Shown piece by piece: positions 21,140 through 28,882 of a stretch of 61,059 nucleotides of DNA. Source of the stretch: Bacillota bacterium (lineage in GTDB: Bacteria > Bacillota > Sulfobacillia > JAIMAT01). A model generated the notes under the pieces. That model made no database searches. It was not told the DNA's origin and saw only the letters and a program-made list of their open reading frames with translations. Made by a program: the position numbers and the translations under genes. Within the stretch, counting starts at the first letter, position 1. Every line of letters starts with the position of its first letter. The stretch spans positions 117,200 to 178,258 of the forward strand of contig JASBVS010000005.1 of NCBI GenBank assembly GCA_029960955.1, in the 5' to 3' direction.

Positions 21140-21751
21140 GTGGCGGGGGTGCAGGAACGGCTGCGCGAGGCGGTGGAACGGACGCCGACCTGGCTGCTGC
21201 TGGCGCAGGAAGCGCTCTTCCTGGTGCTGGGCTGGACGGGGAGCTGGCTCCGCGAACCCGCCTCGCTCCTCGGGGCCTGGCGGGGCGCCACCTGGACGGC
21301 GGGGCTGGCGGGGGCGTCCGCCGGGCTCCTCCTCGGCCTCTTCGACCTGGAGCTGAGCCGGCGGCTCCCCGCTTACAACGAGACCGTCACGCCGCTCCTC
21401 TTCCGCCGCTTCCGGCCGGGGGGCGCGCTGGCCTTCACCGCCTTCGTGGCGCTGGCCGAGGAGACGCTCTTCCGCGGCTGGCTCCAGCCGGCCGCCGGGC
21501 CGGTGGCGGCCACGCTGCTCTTCGTCCTCGTCCACATCCAGTACCTGGGCCGGCCGCCCGCGCTCCTGGCGCTGACCGCCTACGGCGCCGTCCTCGCCGC
21601 GCTCCGCGCGTGGAGCGGCGGGCTCCTCGCCCCCTGGCTCGCCCACTGGGGGCTGGACGCGGTGCAGGCGCTGGCGGTCGTCCTCGGCCGCTACCCGGGC
21701 CTCCCGCCCAAGGGCGACCCCGGCGGGGCGGCGTCACCTACACCTCGATGA
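21140..21751 (+). CDS. CPBP-family intramembrane glutamic endopeptidase
   Basis: 203 residues with several hydrophobic segments. The CPBP (Abi/CAAX) motifs are present in order: EETLFRG (motif 1), the VHIQY histidine (motif 2) and LAHWGLDAV (motif 3). Related proteins cleave or process peptides in the membrane; the substrate here is unknown. The start is GTG 21140 with a GGGGAGG upstream, and a second GTG nine bases on is equally placed. The last 14 bases overlap antisense with the end of the downstream dehydrogenase. Confidence 0.82.
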   Translation: MAGVQERLREAVERTPTWLLLAQEALFLVLGWTGSWLREPASLLGAWRGATWTAGLAGASAGLLLGLFDLELSRRLPAYNETVTPLLFRRFRPGGALAFTAFVALAEETLFRGWLQPAAGPVAATLLFVLVHIQYLGRPPALLALTAYGAVLAALRAWSGGLLAPWLAHWGLDAVQALAVVLGRYPGLPPKGDPGGAASPTPR

Positions 21752-22880
21752 CCAGCTTGCCGAAGACCTCCCGGCTGAGGAGGTGCCGCTGCGCCTCGGC
21801 GATGCGGGCGAGCGGGTAGCGCCGGTGGATGACGGGACGGAGCCGGCCGCGGGCGATCAGCTCGAGCACCTGCTCCGCCTCGCGGCGCAGGGAGGCCTCG
21901 GCACAGTAGAACGTCAGGTGGTTCCGGTAGGCGTGGCGGACGTTCAGCTTCACCTCCGCGCCGGTGGTGACGCCCGCGGTCACCAGGCGGCCGCCGGTGG
22001 CCAGGCTGCGCACGGAGCGCTCCCAGGTCTCCGCGCCCAGGTTCTCCACCAGCAGGTCGACCCCGTGGCCGCCGGTCAGCCGCCGGGCTTCCTCGTCGAA
22101 GGGAACGTCGTGGTAGGGGATGACCGCCTCCGCGCCCAGCTCCAGCGCCCGCTCCAGCTTCCAGGCGGCGCCCGCGGCGGCCAGGACGCGCGCGCCGTGC
22201 AGGCGGGCGATCTGGAGCGCGGCCGCGCCGAGGCCGCTGCCCGCCGCCAGGACGAGCACCGTGTCGGCGGGACGGACGCGGCCCAGGGTGACCACCAGGT
22301 GCCAGGCGACGCTGTAGGAGACCATGGCCGCGCTCGCCTCCGCGAAGTCGACGCCCGCGGGCAGGCGGAGCAGGAGCGAGGCCGGCACGCTGGCGTACTC
22401 GGCGTCGGCGCCGTCGGTGTGGACGCCCCAGATGGCGAACCGCTCGCAGGCTGTCGGCTCGCCCCGCCGGCAGGCCGGACAGCGCCCGCAGGTGAGCCAG
22501 GGGAGGACGGCCACCCGCTCCCCCGGCTCCCAGTCCGTGACGCCGGGCGCGACCGCCGCCACCTCGCCCGCGGCGTCGACGCCGCCCACGTGGGGGAAGG
22601 AGACGCCCCAGGCGGGCCCGAACTGGAGAGCCTCCACGTCGAGGCCGCGGTTGACGGTCACCGTTCGCACGCGGACGAGCACGTGACCGGGCGCCACCCG
22701 GGGCAGGGGGATCTCCTCCAGCCGCAGCACGTCCGGCCCGCCGGCCTCCGGCGCCACCGCCGCCAGCATCCGCTCGGGCAGGGGAGCCGGGGCGAGCCAG
22801 CCGCGGTCGGTCTCTCCCGTCGCGGCTGCCGGGCCGCCGGACGCGCCCGGCTCCCGCCAGGTACCCCATGTTCCGCTCAT
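21738..22880 (-). CDS. Zinc-binding dehydrogenase / quinone oxidoreductase-like protein
   Basis: 380 residues of the medium-chain dehydrogenase family. Structural-zinc cysteines are present (CGRCPACRRGEPTAC), and the nucleotide-binding segment is VLAAGSGLGAAALQIARLHGARV. The usual catalytic-zinc Cys (G-x-C-x-x-D) is absent, since that region reads TVTVNRGLDVEAL. It therefore probably acts without catalytic zinc, like crotonyl-CoA or quinone reductases. The first 37 residues are extra relative to the family core that begins MLAAVAPEAGGPDVLRLEE, so the start may be the later ATG. It is divergent from ubiD across an 18-bp palindrome. Confidence 0.85.
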   Translation of the reverse strand: MSGTWGTWREPGASGGPAAATGETDRGWLAPAPLPERMLAAVAPEAGGPDVLRLEEIPLPRVAPGHVLVRVRTVTVNRGLDVEALQFGPAWGVSFPHVGGVDAAGEVAAVAPGVTDWEPGERVAVLPWLTCGRCPACRRGEPTACERFAIWGVHTDGADAEYASVPASLLLRLPAGVDFAEASAAMVSYSVAWHLVVTLGRVRPADTVLVLAAGSGLGAAALQIARLHGARVLAAAGAAWKLERALELGAEAVIPYHDVPFDEEARRLTGGHGVDLLVENLGAETWERSVRSLATGGRLVTAGVTTGAEVKLNVRHAYRNHLTFYCAEASLRREAEQVLELIARGRLRPVIHRRYPLARIAEAQRHLLSREVFGKLVIEV

Positions 22881-22938
22881 GCCGCCTGCTGCCACCTCCT
22901 GCGAGCCCAAGCCGCTCGTACGCCTTCCCGGCCGGTGT

Positions 22939-22956
22939 AGACCGACCGGTCGGTCT
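22939..22956. promoter_or_regulatory. Perfect 18-bp palindrome, TetR-type operator
   Basis: AGACCGACCGGTCGGTCT is fully self-complementary and contains ACCGACCGGTCGGT, a pattern used by TetR-family repressors. It lies just downstream of the predicted start of the leftward dehydrogenase transcript and overlaps the -35 position of the rightward ubiD promoter (-10 TATCAT at 22971-22976). No TetR gene is in the window. Confidence 0.7.
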
Positions 22957-22966
22957 TGACGGACGC

Positions 22967-22975
22967 ATTGTATCA
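22967..22975 (-). promoter_or_regulatory. Extended -10 of the leftward dehydrogenase promoter
   Basis: Read on the minus strand this is TGATACAAT, a perfect extended -10 (TGnTACAAT). The palindromic operator begins 11 bases downstream, right at the expected transcription start. Confidence 0.5.
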
Positions 22976-23012
22976 TGTTGACAAAGCGCTCGGCTCGAGG
23001 GGAGGCCTTCCC

Positions 23013-24482
23013 TTGGCGGAGAGGCGGTCGCACCGCGACCTGCGCGACTTCCTGCGGGTGCTGGAAGAGCGGGGCGAGCTGCGCCGGGTGCGCGCGCGGG
23101 TCAGCCCGGCGCTGGAGATCAGCGAGATCGCCAACCGGGTGATGAAACGGCCGGGCGGCGGTCCCGCCCTCCTCTTCGAAGAGGTGGAGGACTCCGATTA
23201 CCCCGTGCTGGTCAACGCCTTCGGCTCCCTGCGGCGGATGGAGCTGGCACTGGGCGTCTCCCGCCTCGACGAGGTGGCCGACCGGATCCGGCGGCTCCTC
23301 CGGCTGCCCGGGCCGGGCAGCGGCTGGCTGGAGCGCCTCGGCGGCGGCATGCGCCTCCTGGAGGCGGCCAGGACGATGATGCCCCGTCGCGTCCAGCGCG
23401 CCCCCGTCCAGGAGGTGGTCGAGGAGGAGCCTGACCTGACCCGCCTTCCCATTCTCCAGTGCTGGCCCGAGGACGCCGGCCGCTTCATCACGCTGCCCCT
23501 GGTCATCACCCGCGACCCCGAGACCGGCGCGCTCAACCTGGGCATGTACCGGATGCAACTCTTCGACGGCCGCACGACCGGCATGCACTGGCAGAAGCAG
23601 AAGGTCGGCCAGGAGCACATGGAGAAGGCGCGCGCGGCAGGCGTGCGCCGCATGGAGGTGGCCGTCGCCCTGGGCGGCGACCCGGCCACCATCTACAGCG
23701 CGACGGCGCCGCTGCCCCCGCAGCTCCCCGAGCTGGCCTTCGCCGGCCTTCTGCGCGGCGAGCCGGTGGAGGTGGTCAAGGCGCTGACGGTCGACCTGGA
23801 GGTGCCCGCCCAGGCCGAGTTCGTCCTCGAAGGCTACGTCGACCTGGACGAGCTGCGCGTCGAAGGCCCCTTCGGCGACCACACAGGCTTCTACTCGCCA
23901 GCCGAGCCCTACCCCGTCTTCCACGTGACGGCGGTCACCCATCGCAGGGACGCCATCTACCCCGCCACGGTGGTGGGGAGGCCGCCGATGGAGGATTTCT
24001 TCCTCGGGAAGGCGACGGAGCGGATCTTCCTGCCCTTCATTCAGATGGTCCTGCCCGAGGTGCTGGACATCCACATGCCGGCCGAGGGCGTCTTCCACAA
24101 CTGCGTCCTGGTGCGCATGCAGAAGCGCTACGCCGGCCACGCGCGCAAGGTGGCGCACGGGCTCTGGGGGCTCGGCCTGATGTCGCTGGCCAAGTGCATC
24201 GTGCTGGTGGACGAGGACTGCGACGTGCAGGACCTGTCGGAGACGGTCTGGCGGGTCTTCGCCAACATCGACCCCGAGCGCGACGTCTTCTTCGTCCGCG
24301 GGCCGGCGGACGACCTCGAGCACGCCTCGCCGGCCTGGCGCTACGGTTCGAAGATGGGCGTCGACGCCACGCGCAAGCTCCCCGAGGAAGGGCACCCGCG
24401 CCCGTGGCCCCGCGACGTCGTCATGTCGCCCGAGATCAAGGCGCTGGTCGACCGGCGCTGGCGCGAATACGGGATCGACTGA
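23013..24482 (+). CDS. UbiD-family prenylated-FMN decarboxylase (menaquinone-type)
   Basis: 489 residues, typical UbiD length. I start at TTG 23013 because AGGGGAGG is seven bases upstream; an in-frame TTG at 22956 falls inside the operator. Family segments include MYRMQLFDGRTTGMHWQKQK, EGPFGDHTGFYSPAEPYP and PPMEDFFLGKATERIF. These enzymes use prenylated FMN, made by UbiX, to decarboxylate aromatic or alpha,beta-unsaturated acids. Immediate coupling to a UbiA prenyltransferase three bases downstream, with ubiX convergent, points to a late quinone pathway step (4-hydroxybenzoate or futalosine-derived naphthoate). Which substrate is used is not shown. Confidence 0.9.
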   Translation: MAERRSHRDLRDFLRVLEERGELRRVRARVSPALEISEIANRVMKRPGGGPALLFEEVEDSDYPVLVNAFGSLRRMELALGVSRLDEVADRIRRLLRLPGPGSGWLERLGGGMRLLEAARTMMPRRVQRAPVQEVVEEEPDLTRLPILQCWPEDAGRFITLPLVITRDPETGALNLGMYRMQLFDGRTTGMHWQKQKVGQEHMEKARAAGVRRMEVAVALGGDPATIYSATAPLPPQLPELAFAGLLRGEPVEVVKALTVDLEVPAQAEFVLEGYVDLDELRVEGPFGDHTGFYSPAEPYPVFHVTAVTHRRDAIYPATVVGRPPMEDFFLGKATERIFLPFIQMVLPEVLDIHMPAEGVFHNCVLVRMQKRYAGHARKVAHGLWGLGLMSLAKCIVLVDEDCDVQDLSETVWRVFANIDPERDVFFVRGPADDLEHASPAWRYGSKMGVDATRKLPEEGHPRPWPRDVVMSPEIKALVDRRWREYGID

Positions 24483-24485
24483 GCC

Positions 24486-25370
24486 GTGGGACGGGTGCGC
24501 ACCTTCGCCGAACTGGTCAAGTTCGAGCACAGCCTCTTCGCGCTCCCCTTCGCCTACCTGGGGAGCTTCCTGGCGGCGGGCGGCTGGCCCGGCGGCCGAC
24601 CCCTCCTCTGGGTGACCGTGGCCATGCTGGGCGCGCGGACGGGGGCGATGGCGCTCAACCGCCTGATCGACGCGCCCATCGACGCCCGCAACCCGCGCAC
24701 GGCCGACCGGGCGCTCCCGGCGGGCCGCCTGCGGCCCTCCGAGGTGCTGGCGCTGGCCGCCGGCTCCTTCGCCGTCCTCGGCCTGGCCGCCTGGCAGCTG
24801 AACCGGCTGGCGCTGGAGCTCCTTCCCCTGGCTCTTCTTACCCTGGTGGTCTACTCGTACACCAAGCGCTTCACCTGGCTGAGCCACCTGGTGCTGGGGA
24901 TGGCCGACGGCTGGGCGCCCTTCGGCGGCTGGGTGGCGGTCGCCGGTTCGGTCGCGCCGCTCGCCTTCCTGCTCTGGGCGCTGGTGGCGCTCTGGGTGGG
25001 TGCCTTCGACATCCTCTACGCCGCCCAGGACCTGGAGTTCGACCGGAGCCACGGGCTCCACTCCATCCCGGTCCGCTTCGGGCTCCGCGGCGCCTTCCGG
25101 ATCGCGCGCCTGGCGCACGCGGCGGTGGTCCTCCTGGCGGTGGCGGTGGGCTACGCCGCCGGGCTCCTGGGCCCGGGGCCGGCGGTGGCGGGAGCCGGCG
25201 GTCGGCTCTACCTGGCCGGCGTGGCGGCGATGGCCGCCCTGCTCGCCTACGAGCACGCCATCGTCTCGCCGGACGACCTCTCGCGCCTGGACGCCGCCTT
25301 CTTCACGGTCAACGGGTGGATCTCGGTCACCTACTTCCTCTTCACCGCCGCGGCGGTCCTGGTCGCCTAG
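24486..25370 (+). CDS. UbiA-family prenyltransferase
   Basis: 294 residues with about nine hydrophobic helices. The first Asp-rich prenyl-diphosphate motif is NRLIDAPIDARNPRT, and the second is around DILYAAQDLEFDRSHG. It would transfer a polyprenyl chain to an aromatic acid in the membrane, the step before or after UbiD decarboxylation in quinone synthesis. It lies three bases after ubiD, so the two are co-transcribed. Its TAG stop lies in a CTAG that is also the stop of the convergent ubiX. Confidence 0.92.
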   Translation: MGRVRTFAELVKFEHSLFALPFAYLGSFLAAGGWPGGRPLLWVTVAMLGARTGAMALNRLIDAPIDARNPRTADRALPAGRLRPSEVLALAAGSFAVLGLAAWQLNRLALELLPLALLTLVVYSYTKRFTWLSHLVLGMADGWAPFGGWVAVAGSVAPLAFLLWALVALWVGAFDILYAAQDLEFDRSHGLHSIPVRFGLRGAFRIARLAHAAVVLLAVAVGYAAGLLGPGPAVAGAGGRLYLAGVAAMAALLAYEHAIVSPDDLSRLDAAFFTVNGWISVTYFLFTAAAVLVA

Positions 25371-25939
25371 CCCCGGTCGAGCTCCATGCCGCGCCACTCG
25401 CGGTAGAGCCCGTGCGCGACGCCGAAGCGGTCGAAGATCCGGCCCACGAAGTGGTCGACCAGGTCGGCGATGGTGCGCGGGTGGTCGTAGAAGGCGGGCA
25501 CGGGAGGCATGATCACGGCGCCGGCTCGGCTGAGCCGGAGCATGTTCTCCAGGTGGACGGCGTGAAGGGGCGTCTCCCGCGGACAGATGACCAGGGTACG
25601 GCCCTCCTTCAGGCAGACGTCGGCCGCCCGGGTGACCAGGTCGGCGGTGTAGCCGGCTGCCAGCGCTCCCAGCGTCTTCATGCTGCAGGGGAGGATCACC
25701 ATGCCGTCGGTCCGGAAGGTACCGCTGGCCAGCTCGCTGCCCAGGTCGCCAGGCCGGTAGCTGCGGCTGGCCAGGCGGAGCACCTCCTCCGTCGGCCGCC
25801 TCAGCTCGTGCTCGATGGTCTTCCTGCCCCAGCCGGTGACGACCAGGTGCGTCTCGACTCCCAGCTGGCGCGCCACTTCCAGGAAGCGGACCGCGTAGAC
25901 GGCGCCGCTGGCCCCCGTGATCCCCACCACCAGTCGCAC
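25367..25939 (-). CDS. ubiX: UbiX-family flavin prenyltransferase
   Basis: 190 residues. It begins MRLVVGITGASGAVYAVRFL, the family N-terminal FMN-binding segment, and has VILPCSMKTLGALAAG and AVIMPPVPAFYDHP. UbiX transfers a dimethylallyl group to FMN, making the cofactor that UbiD needs. The start is GTG 25939 with GAGGAGG eight bases upstream. It lies 14 bases after nagB on the same strand, so it sits at the tail of the amino-sugar operon while its functional partner ubiD is on the opposite strand, convergent. Stops of ubiA and ubiX share one CTAG. Confidence 0.94.
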   Translation of the reverse strand: MRLVVGITGASGAVYAVRFLEVARQLGVETHLVVTGWGRKTIEHELRRPTEEVLRLASRSYRPGDLGSELASGTFRTDGMVILPCSMKTLGALAAGYTADLVTRAADVCLKEGRTLVICPRETPLHAVHLENMLRLSRAGAVIMPPVPAFYDHPRTIADLVDHFVGRIFDRFGVAHGLYREWRGMELDRG

Positions 25940-25953
25940 GGCCCGGCCTCCTC

Positions 25954-26727
25954 TCAGCCGCTTGCCTGCTCCTGCCGCCGGGCCAGGGCGCGCGCCCGGG
26001 TCAGCTGCGAGGCGGCGCACTCGTCGAGGAGGACGAGCGCGTCGGGGTGGAGCTGGAGGATCGAGGCGGGGACGTGGCGCGAGACGGGCCCCTCGATGGC
26101 GCGCCGGACGATCTCGGCCTTGTGCGGCCCCGCCGCCAGCAGAAGCAGGCGGCGGGCGTGCATGATGGTGCGGATGCCCATGCTGATGGCCCGCTCCGGT
26201 ACCGCCTCGAGGACGCCGCCGAAGTAGCGCGCGTTGTCCTGCCGCGTCTCCGGCTTGAGCCGCACCACGCGCGTGCCCTGCTCCCAGCGCGCTCCCGGCT
26301 CGTTGAAGCCGATGTGGCCGTCGCGGCCGATGCCCAGGAGCTGCAGGTCGATGCCGCCGGCCGCCTCGATCAGCGCCTCGTACCGCCGGCACTCGGCCTC
26401 CAGGTCCTCCGCCCAGCCGTCGGGCAGGTGGGTCGCCTCCGGCCTCAGGTTGACGTGGCGGAAGAGGTGCTCCTCCATGTAGGCGTGGTAGGAGCGGGGG
26501 TCGTGCGGTTCGAGGCCGACGTACTCGTCCAGGTTGAAGGTGGTCACCCGGGCGAAGTCGATCCGCCCCTCGCGGTAGAGGCGGACCAGCTCGCGGTAGG
26601 TGCCGACGGGCGTGCCGCCGGTGGCCAGGCCCAGGACCAGGTCCGGCTTCTCGCGGACGGCCCGGGCGATCACCTCCGCAGCCCGCCGGCTCATGGCCTC
26701 CTCGTCCTTCAGGATCTCCAGCCTCAC
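25954..26727 (-). CDS. nagB: Glucosamine-6-phosphate deaminase NagB
   Basis: 257 residues. It converts glucosamine-6-phosphate to fructose-6-phosphate and ammonia. Hallmarks are LGLATGGTPVGTYREL (phosphate-binding), TTFNLDEYVGL, and GIGRDGHIGFNEPG containing the catalytic Asp/His pair. I start at GTG 26727, which overlaps the enzyme I stop by four bases (GTGA); an earlier GTG would extend into poly-Arg sequence. It is the last catabolic step of the operon and feeds glycolysis. Confidence 0.95.
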   Translation of the reverse strand: MRLEILKDEEAMSRRAAEVIARAVREKPDLVLGLATGGTPVGTYRELVRLYREGRIDFARVTTFNLDEYVGLEPHDPRSYHAYMEEHLFRHVNLRPEATHLPDGWAEDLEAECRRYEALIEAAGGIDLQLLGIGRDGHIGFNEPGARWEQGTRVVRLKPETRQDNARYFGGVLEAVPERAISMGIRTIMHARRLLLLAAGPHKAEIVRRAIEGPVSRHVPASILQLHPDALVLLDECAASQLTRARALARRQEQASG

Positions 26728-28586
26728 GGGGCATCCGCCCCGCCGGCGGCGCCGGCTGCCGTCCATCCCTCGCGGAAGGCGCGCACCAGCTCCTCCACCT
26801 CGGCGGCCGTGGCGCAGGCCAGCGCCTGCCGGGCCAGCTCCCGCGCCCGCGCCAGCGGCGTCCGCCGCACCTCGCGCTTCACCCGCGCCAGCGAGGCGGC
26901 CGTCATGCTCAGCTCGCGCACCCCCAGGCCGAGGAGGAGCGCCGTGGCGCGCGGGTCGCCGCCCATCTCGCCGCAGATGCCGCAGGGGATGCCCGCTTCC
27001 TCCGCCGCCTCGCCGCAGAGGCCGATCAGCCGCAGGACGGCGGGATGGAAGGGCTGGTAGAGGCCCGCCACGCGCTCGTCGGTCCGGTCGGCGGCCAGCG
27101 TGTACTGGATCAGGTCGTTGGAGCCGATGCTGAAGAAGTCGACCTCGCGGGCGAGCCGGCGCGCGATCAGCGCCGCCGCCGGCACCTCCACCATGATGCC
27201 CAGCGGCACGCGCAGCCCCTCGGGGAAGAGCCCCCGGGCGACCAGCTCGCCGCGCGCCTCCTCCAGGAGCCGGCGCGCCCGGCGGACCTCCTCCAGCGTC
27301 GCCACCATGGGCAGCATGATCCGCGCCGGCGACTCCGCCGGCCCCGTGCCGCCCCGCCCGGCGGCGCCGCCCTTCCCGCCCGGCGCCGCCTCCGCCGCCG
27401 CGCGCAGGACGGCCCGCAGCTGGGTGCGCAGGAGGTCGGGGTGGTCGAGGCCGATGCGGATCGCGCGGTAGCCGAGGAAGGGGTTGGCTTCCTGGGGCAG
27501 GTGGAGGGCGGGGACGGGCTTGTCCCCGCCGATGTCGAAGGTGCGGAAGATGACGGGTCGGCCGCCCATCGCCTCCAGCACCCGCCGGTAGACCTCCGCC
27601 TGCTCCGCCTCGCCGGGGAGCGTCTCGCGCCCCGTCACGAGGAACTCGGTGCGGAAGAGGCCGACGCCCTCCGCCCCCGCCTCCAGCGCCGGCTCCACGT
27701 CGCCCGGGCCGCCGATGTTGGCGACCAGCTCGACGCGCAGGCCGTCCGGCGTGACGGCCGGCTGGCCGGCCAGGCCGGCCAGCTCCTCCCGCTCCGCCCG
27801 CGCCCGCCGCTCGGCGCGCGCCAGGCGCTCCAGCTCCTCGCCCGCGGGCTCCACCCAGAGCTCCCCCGCCTCGCCGTCGACCGCCACCCGGGCGCCCTGC
27901 CGCACCTCGTCCAGGAAGTCGCCCAGGCCCAGCACGGCGGGGACGCCCATGGAGCGGGCCAGGATGGCGACGTGCGAGGTGGGGCCCCCGCTCCCCAGCG
28001 CCAGGCCGGCCAGCGCCTCCCGGTCGAGGGCGAGCAGCGCCCCCGCGCCCAGCTCCGGCGCGCAGAGGATGGAGCCCGGCGGCAGGTCGGCCAGCGGGAT
28101 CGGCTCCTCGCCCGCCAGAGCGCGCAGCATCGCCTCGCCGATCTCGCGCACGTCCTCCGCCCGCTGGCGCAGGTAGGCGTCCTCCAGGCCCGCGAAGAGC
28201 GCGGCGTAGCGGTCGACCGCCTCGCGCGTGGCGGCCTCCGCGCGCTTCCCCGCGGCCACCGCCTCGCGCACCGCCTGCTCGAGGCCCGGGTCGTCCACCA
28301 TCATCCGCTGCGCCTCGAGGATGGCCAGGCCCTCCTCGGCCGCGGCGGCGCCCGCCGCCCCGCGCCCCGCCGCCTCGCGCGCCCGCTCCACCAGCCGGTC
28401 GTAGGCCGCCTCCAGCCGCGCCCGCGCCTCCAGCCAGCGCGCCACCTCCGCCTCCGGCGCGGCGCTCGCCTGCACCTCCGCCTCCGCCCCGCCTCCCGCG
28501 GCGCGGGCCGCGGGCGCGAAGACGAAGGCCGGCCCCAGCGCCACCCCGGGCGACCCCGCCACGCCGCGCAGCCGAAGGCCGGCCAT
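26724..28586 (-). CDS. ptsI: Phosphoenolpyruvate-protein phosphotransferase (enzyme I, PtsI)
   Basis: 620 residues, about 45 longer than typical enzyme I. It takes phosphate from PEP and passes it to HPr. The phosphohistidine motif is GGPTSHVAILARSMGVPAVL, and the PEP-binding domain has IFRTFDIGGDKPVPAL, EFFSIGSNDLIQYTLA-like DFFSIGSNDLIQYTLAADR and CGEMGGDP. Part of the extra length is a Gly/Ala-rich insert in APGGKGGAAGRGGTGPAESP between RTQLRAVLRA and RIMLPMV, a surface position. The start ATG overlaps the HPr stop by one base (TGATG). Confidence 0.95.
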   Translation of the reverse strand: MAGLRLRGVAGSPGVALGPAFVFAPAARAAGGGAEAEVQASAAPEAEVARWLEARARLEAAYDRLVERAREAAGRGAAGAAAAEEGLAILEAQRMMVDDPGLEQAVREAVAAGKRAEAATREAVDRYAALFAGLEDAYLRQRAEDVREIGEAMLRALAGEEPIPLADLPPGSILCAPELGAGALLALDREALAGLALGSGGPTSHVAILARSMGVPAVLGLGDFLDEVRQGARVAVDGEAGELWVEPAGEELERLARAERRARAEREELAGLAGQPAVTPDGLRVELVANIGGPGDVEPALEAGAEGVGLFRTEFLVTGRETLPGEAEQAEVYRRVLEAMGGRPVIFRTFDIGGDKPVPALHLPQEANPFLGYRAIRIGLDHPDLLRTQLRAVLRAAAEAAPGGKGGAAGRGGTGPAESPARIMLPMVATLEEVRRARRLLEEARGELVARGLFPEGLRVPLGIMVEVPAAALIARRLAREVDFFSIGSNDLIQYTLAADRTDERVAGLYQPFHPAVLRLIGLCGEAAEEAGIPCGICGEMGGDPRATALLLGLGVRELSMTAASLARVKREVRRTPLARARELARQALACATAAEVEELVRAFREGWTAAGAAGGADAP

Positions 28587-28849
28587 CAGGAGCCGCCCCC
28601 TTCCAGGAAGGCCCGCAGCGCCCGGAAGGCTTCCTCCGCGTCCTCCCCCTCCACGCGCAGCTCCACCTCGGCCCCGTGGTTGGCGCCCAGCGCCATCACC
28701 GCCATGATGCTCTTGCCGTCCGCCTCGCGCCCGTTCAGCCCCAGCCGCACCGCCGAGCGGAAGCGGTGGGCCAGCTTGACGAACTCCGCCGCCGGCCGCG
28801 CGTGCAGCCCCTCGGCCTGGCCGATCACCACCGTCGCCTCTTGCATCAT
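28586..28849 (-). CDS. ptsH: Phosphocarrier protein HPr
   Basis: 87 residues. The active-site His16 lies in EGLHARPAAEFVKLA, and the regulatory Ser47 in DGKSIMAVMALG, so both PEP-dependent phosphorylation and HPr-kinase control are possible as in Firmicutes. It is coupled to ptsI. Its position inside an amino-sugar operon, rather than a housekeeping ptsHI locus, suggests that this operon carries its own phosphorelay, or that this is the only one in the genome. Confidence 0.96.
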   Translation of the reverse strand: MMQEATVVIGQAEGLHARPAAEFVKLAHRFRSAVRLGLNGREADGKSIMAVMALGANHGAEVELRVEGEDAEEAFRALRAFLEGGGS

Positions 28850-28882
28850 CCTCGCTCCCTCCTGCTCGGGCCCCCGGGACGT

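Noticed and set aside
24486..25370. Haem O synthase or chlorophyll synthase for the UbiA-type gene
   Set aside because: Context with UbiD and UbiX and absence of ctaA or bacteriochlorophyll genes fits quinone synthesis better.
21738..25397. A 1219-codon minus-strand open frame that would join the dehydrogenase to sequence opposite ubiD and ubiA
   Set aside because: Only the last 380 codons are family-like; the rest is antisense to well supported UbiD and UbiA genes and crosses the operator region.
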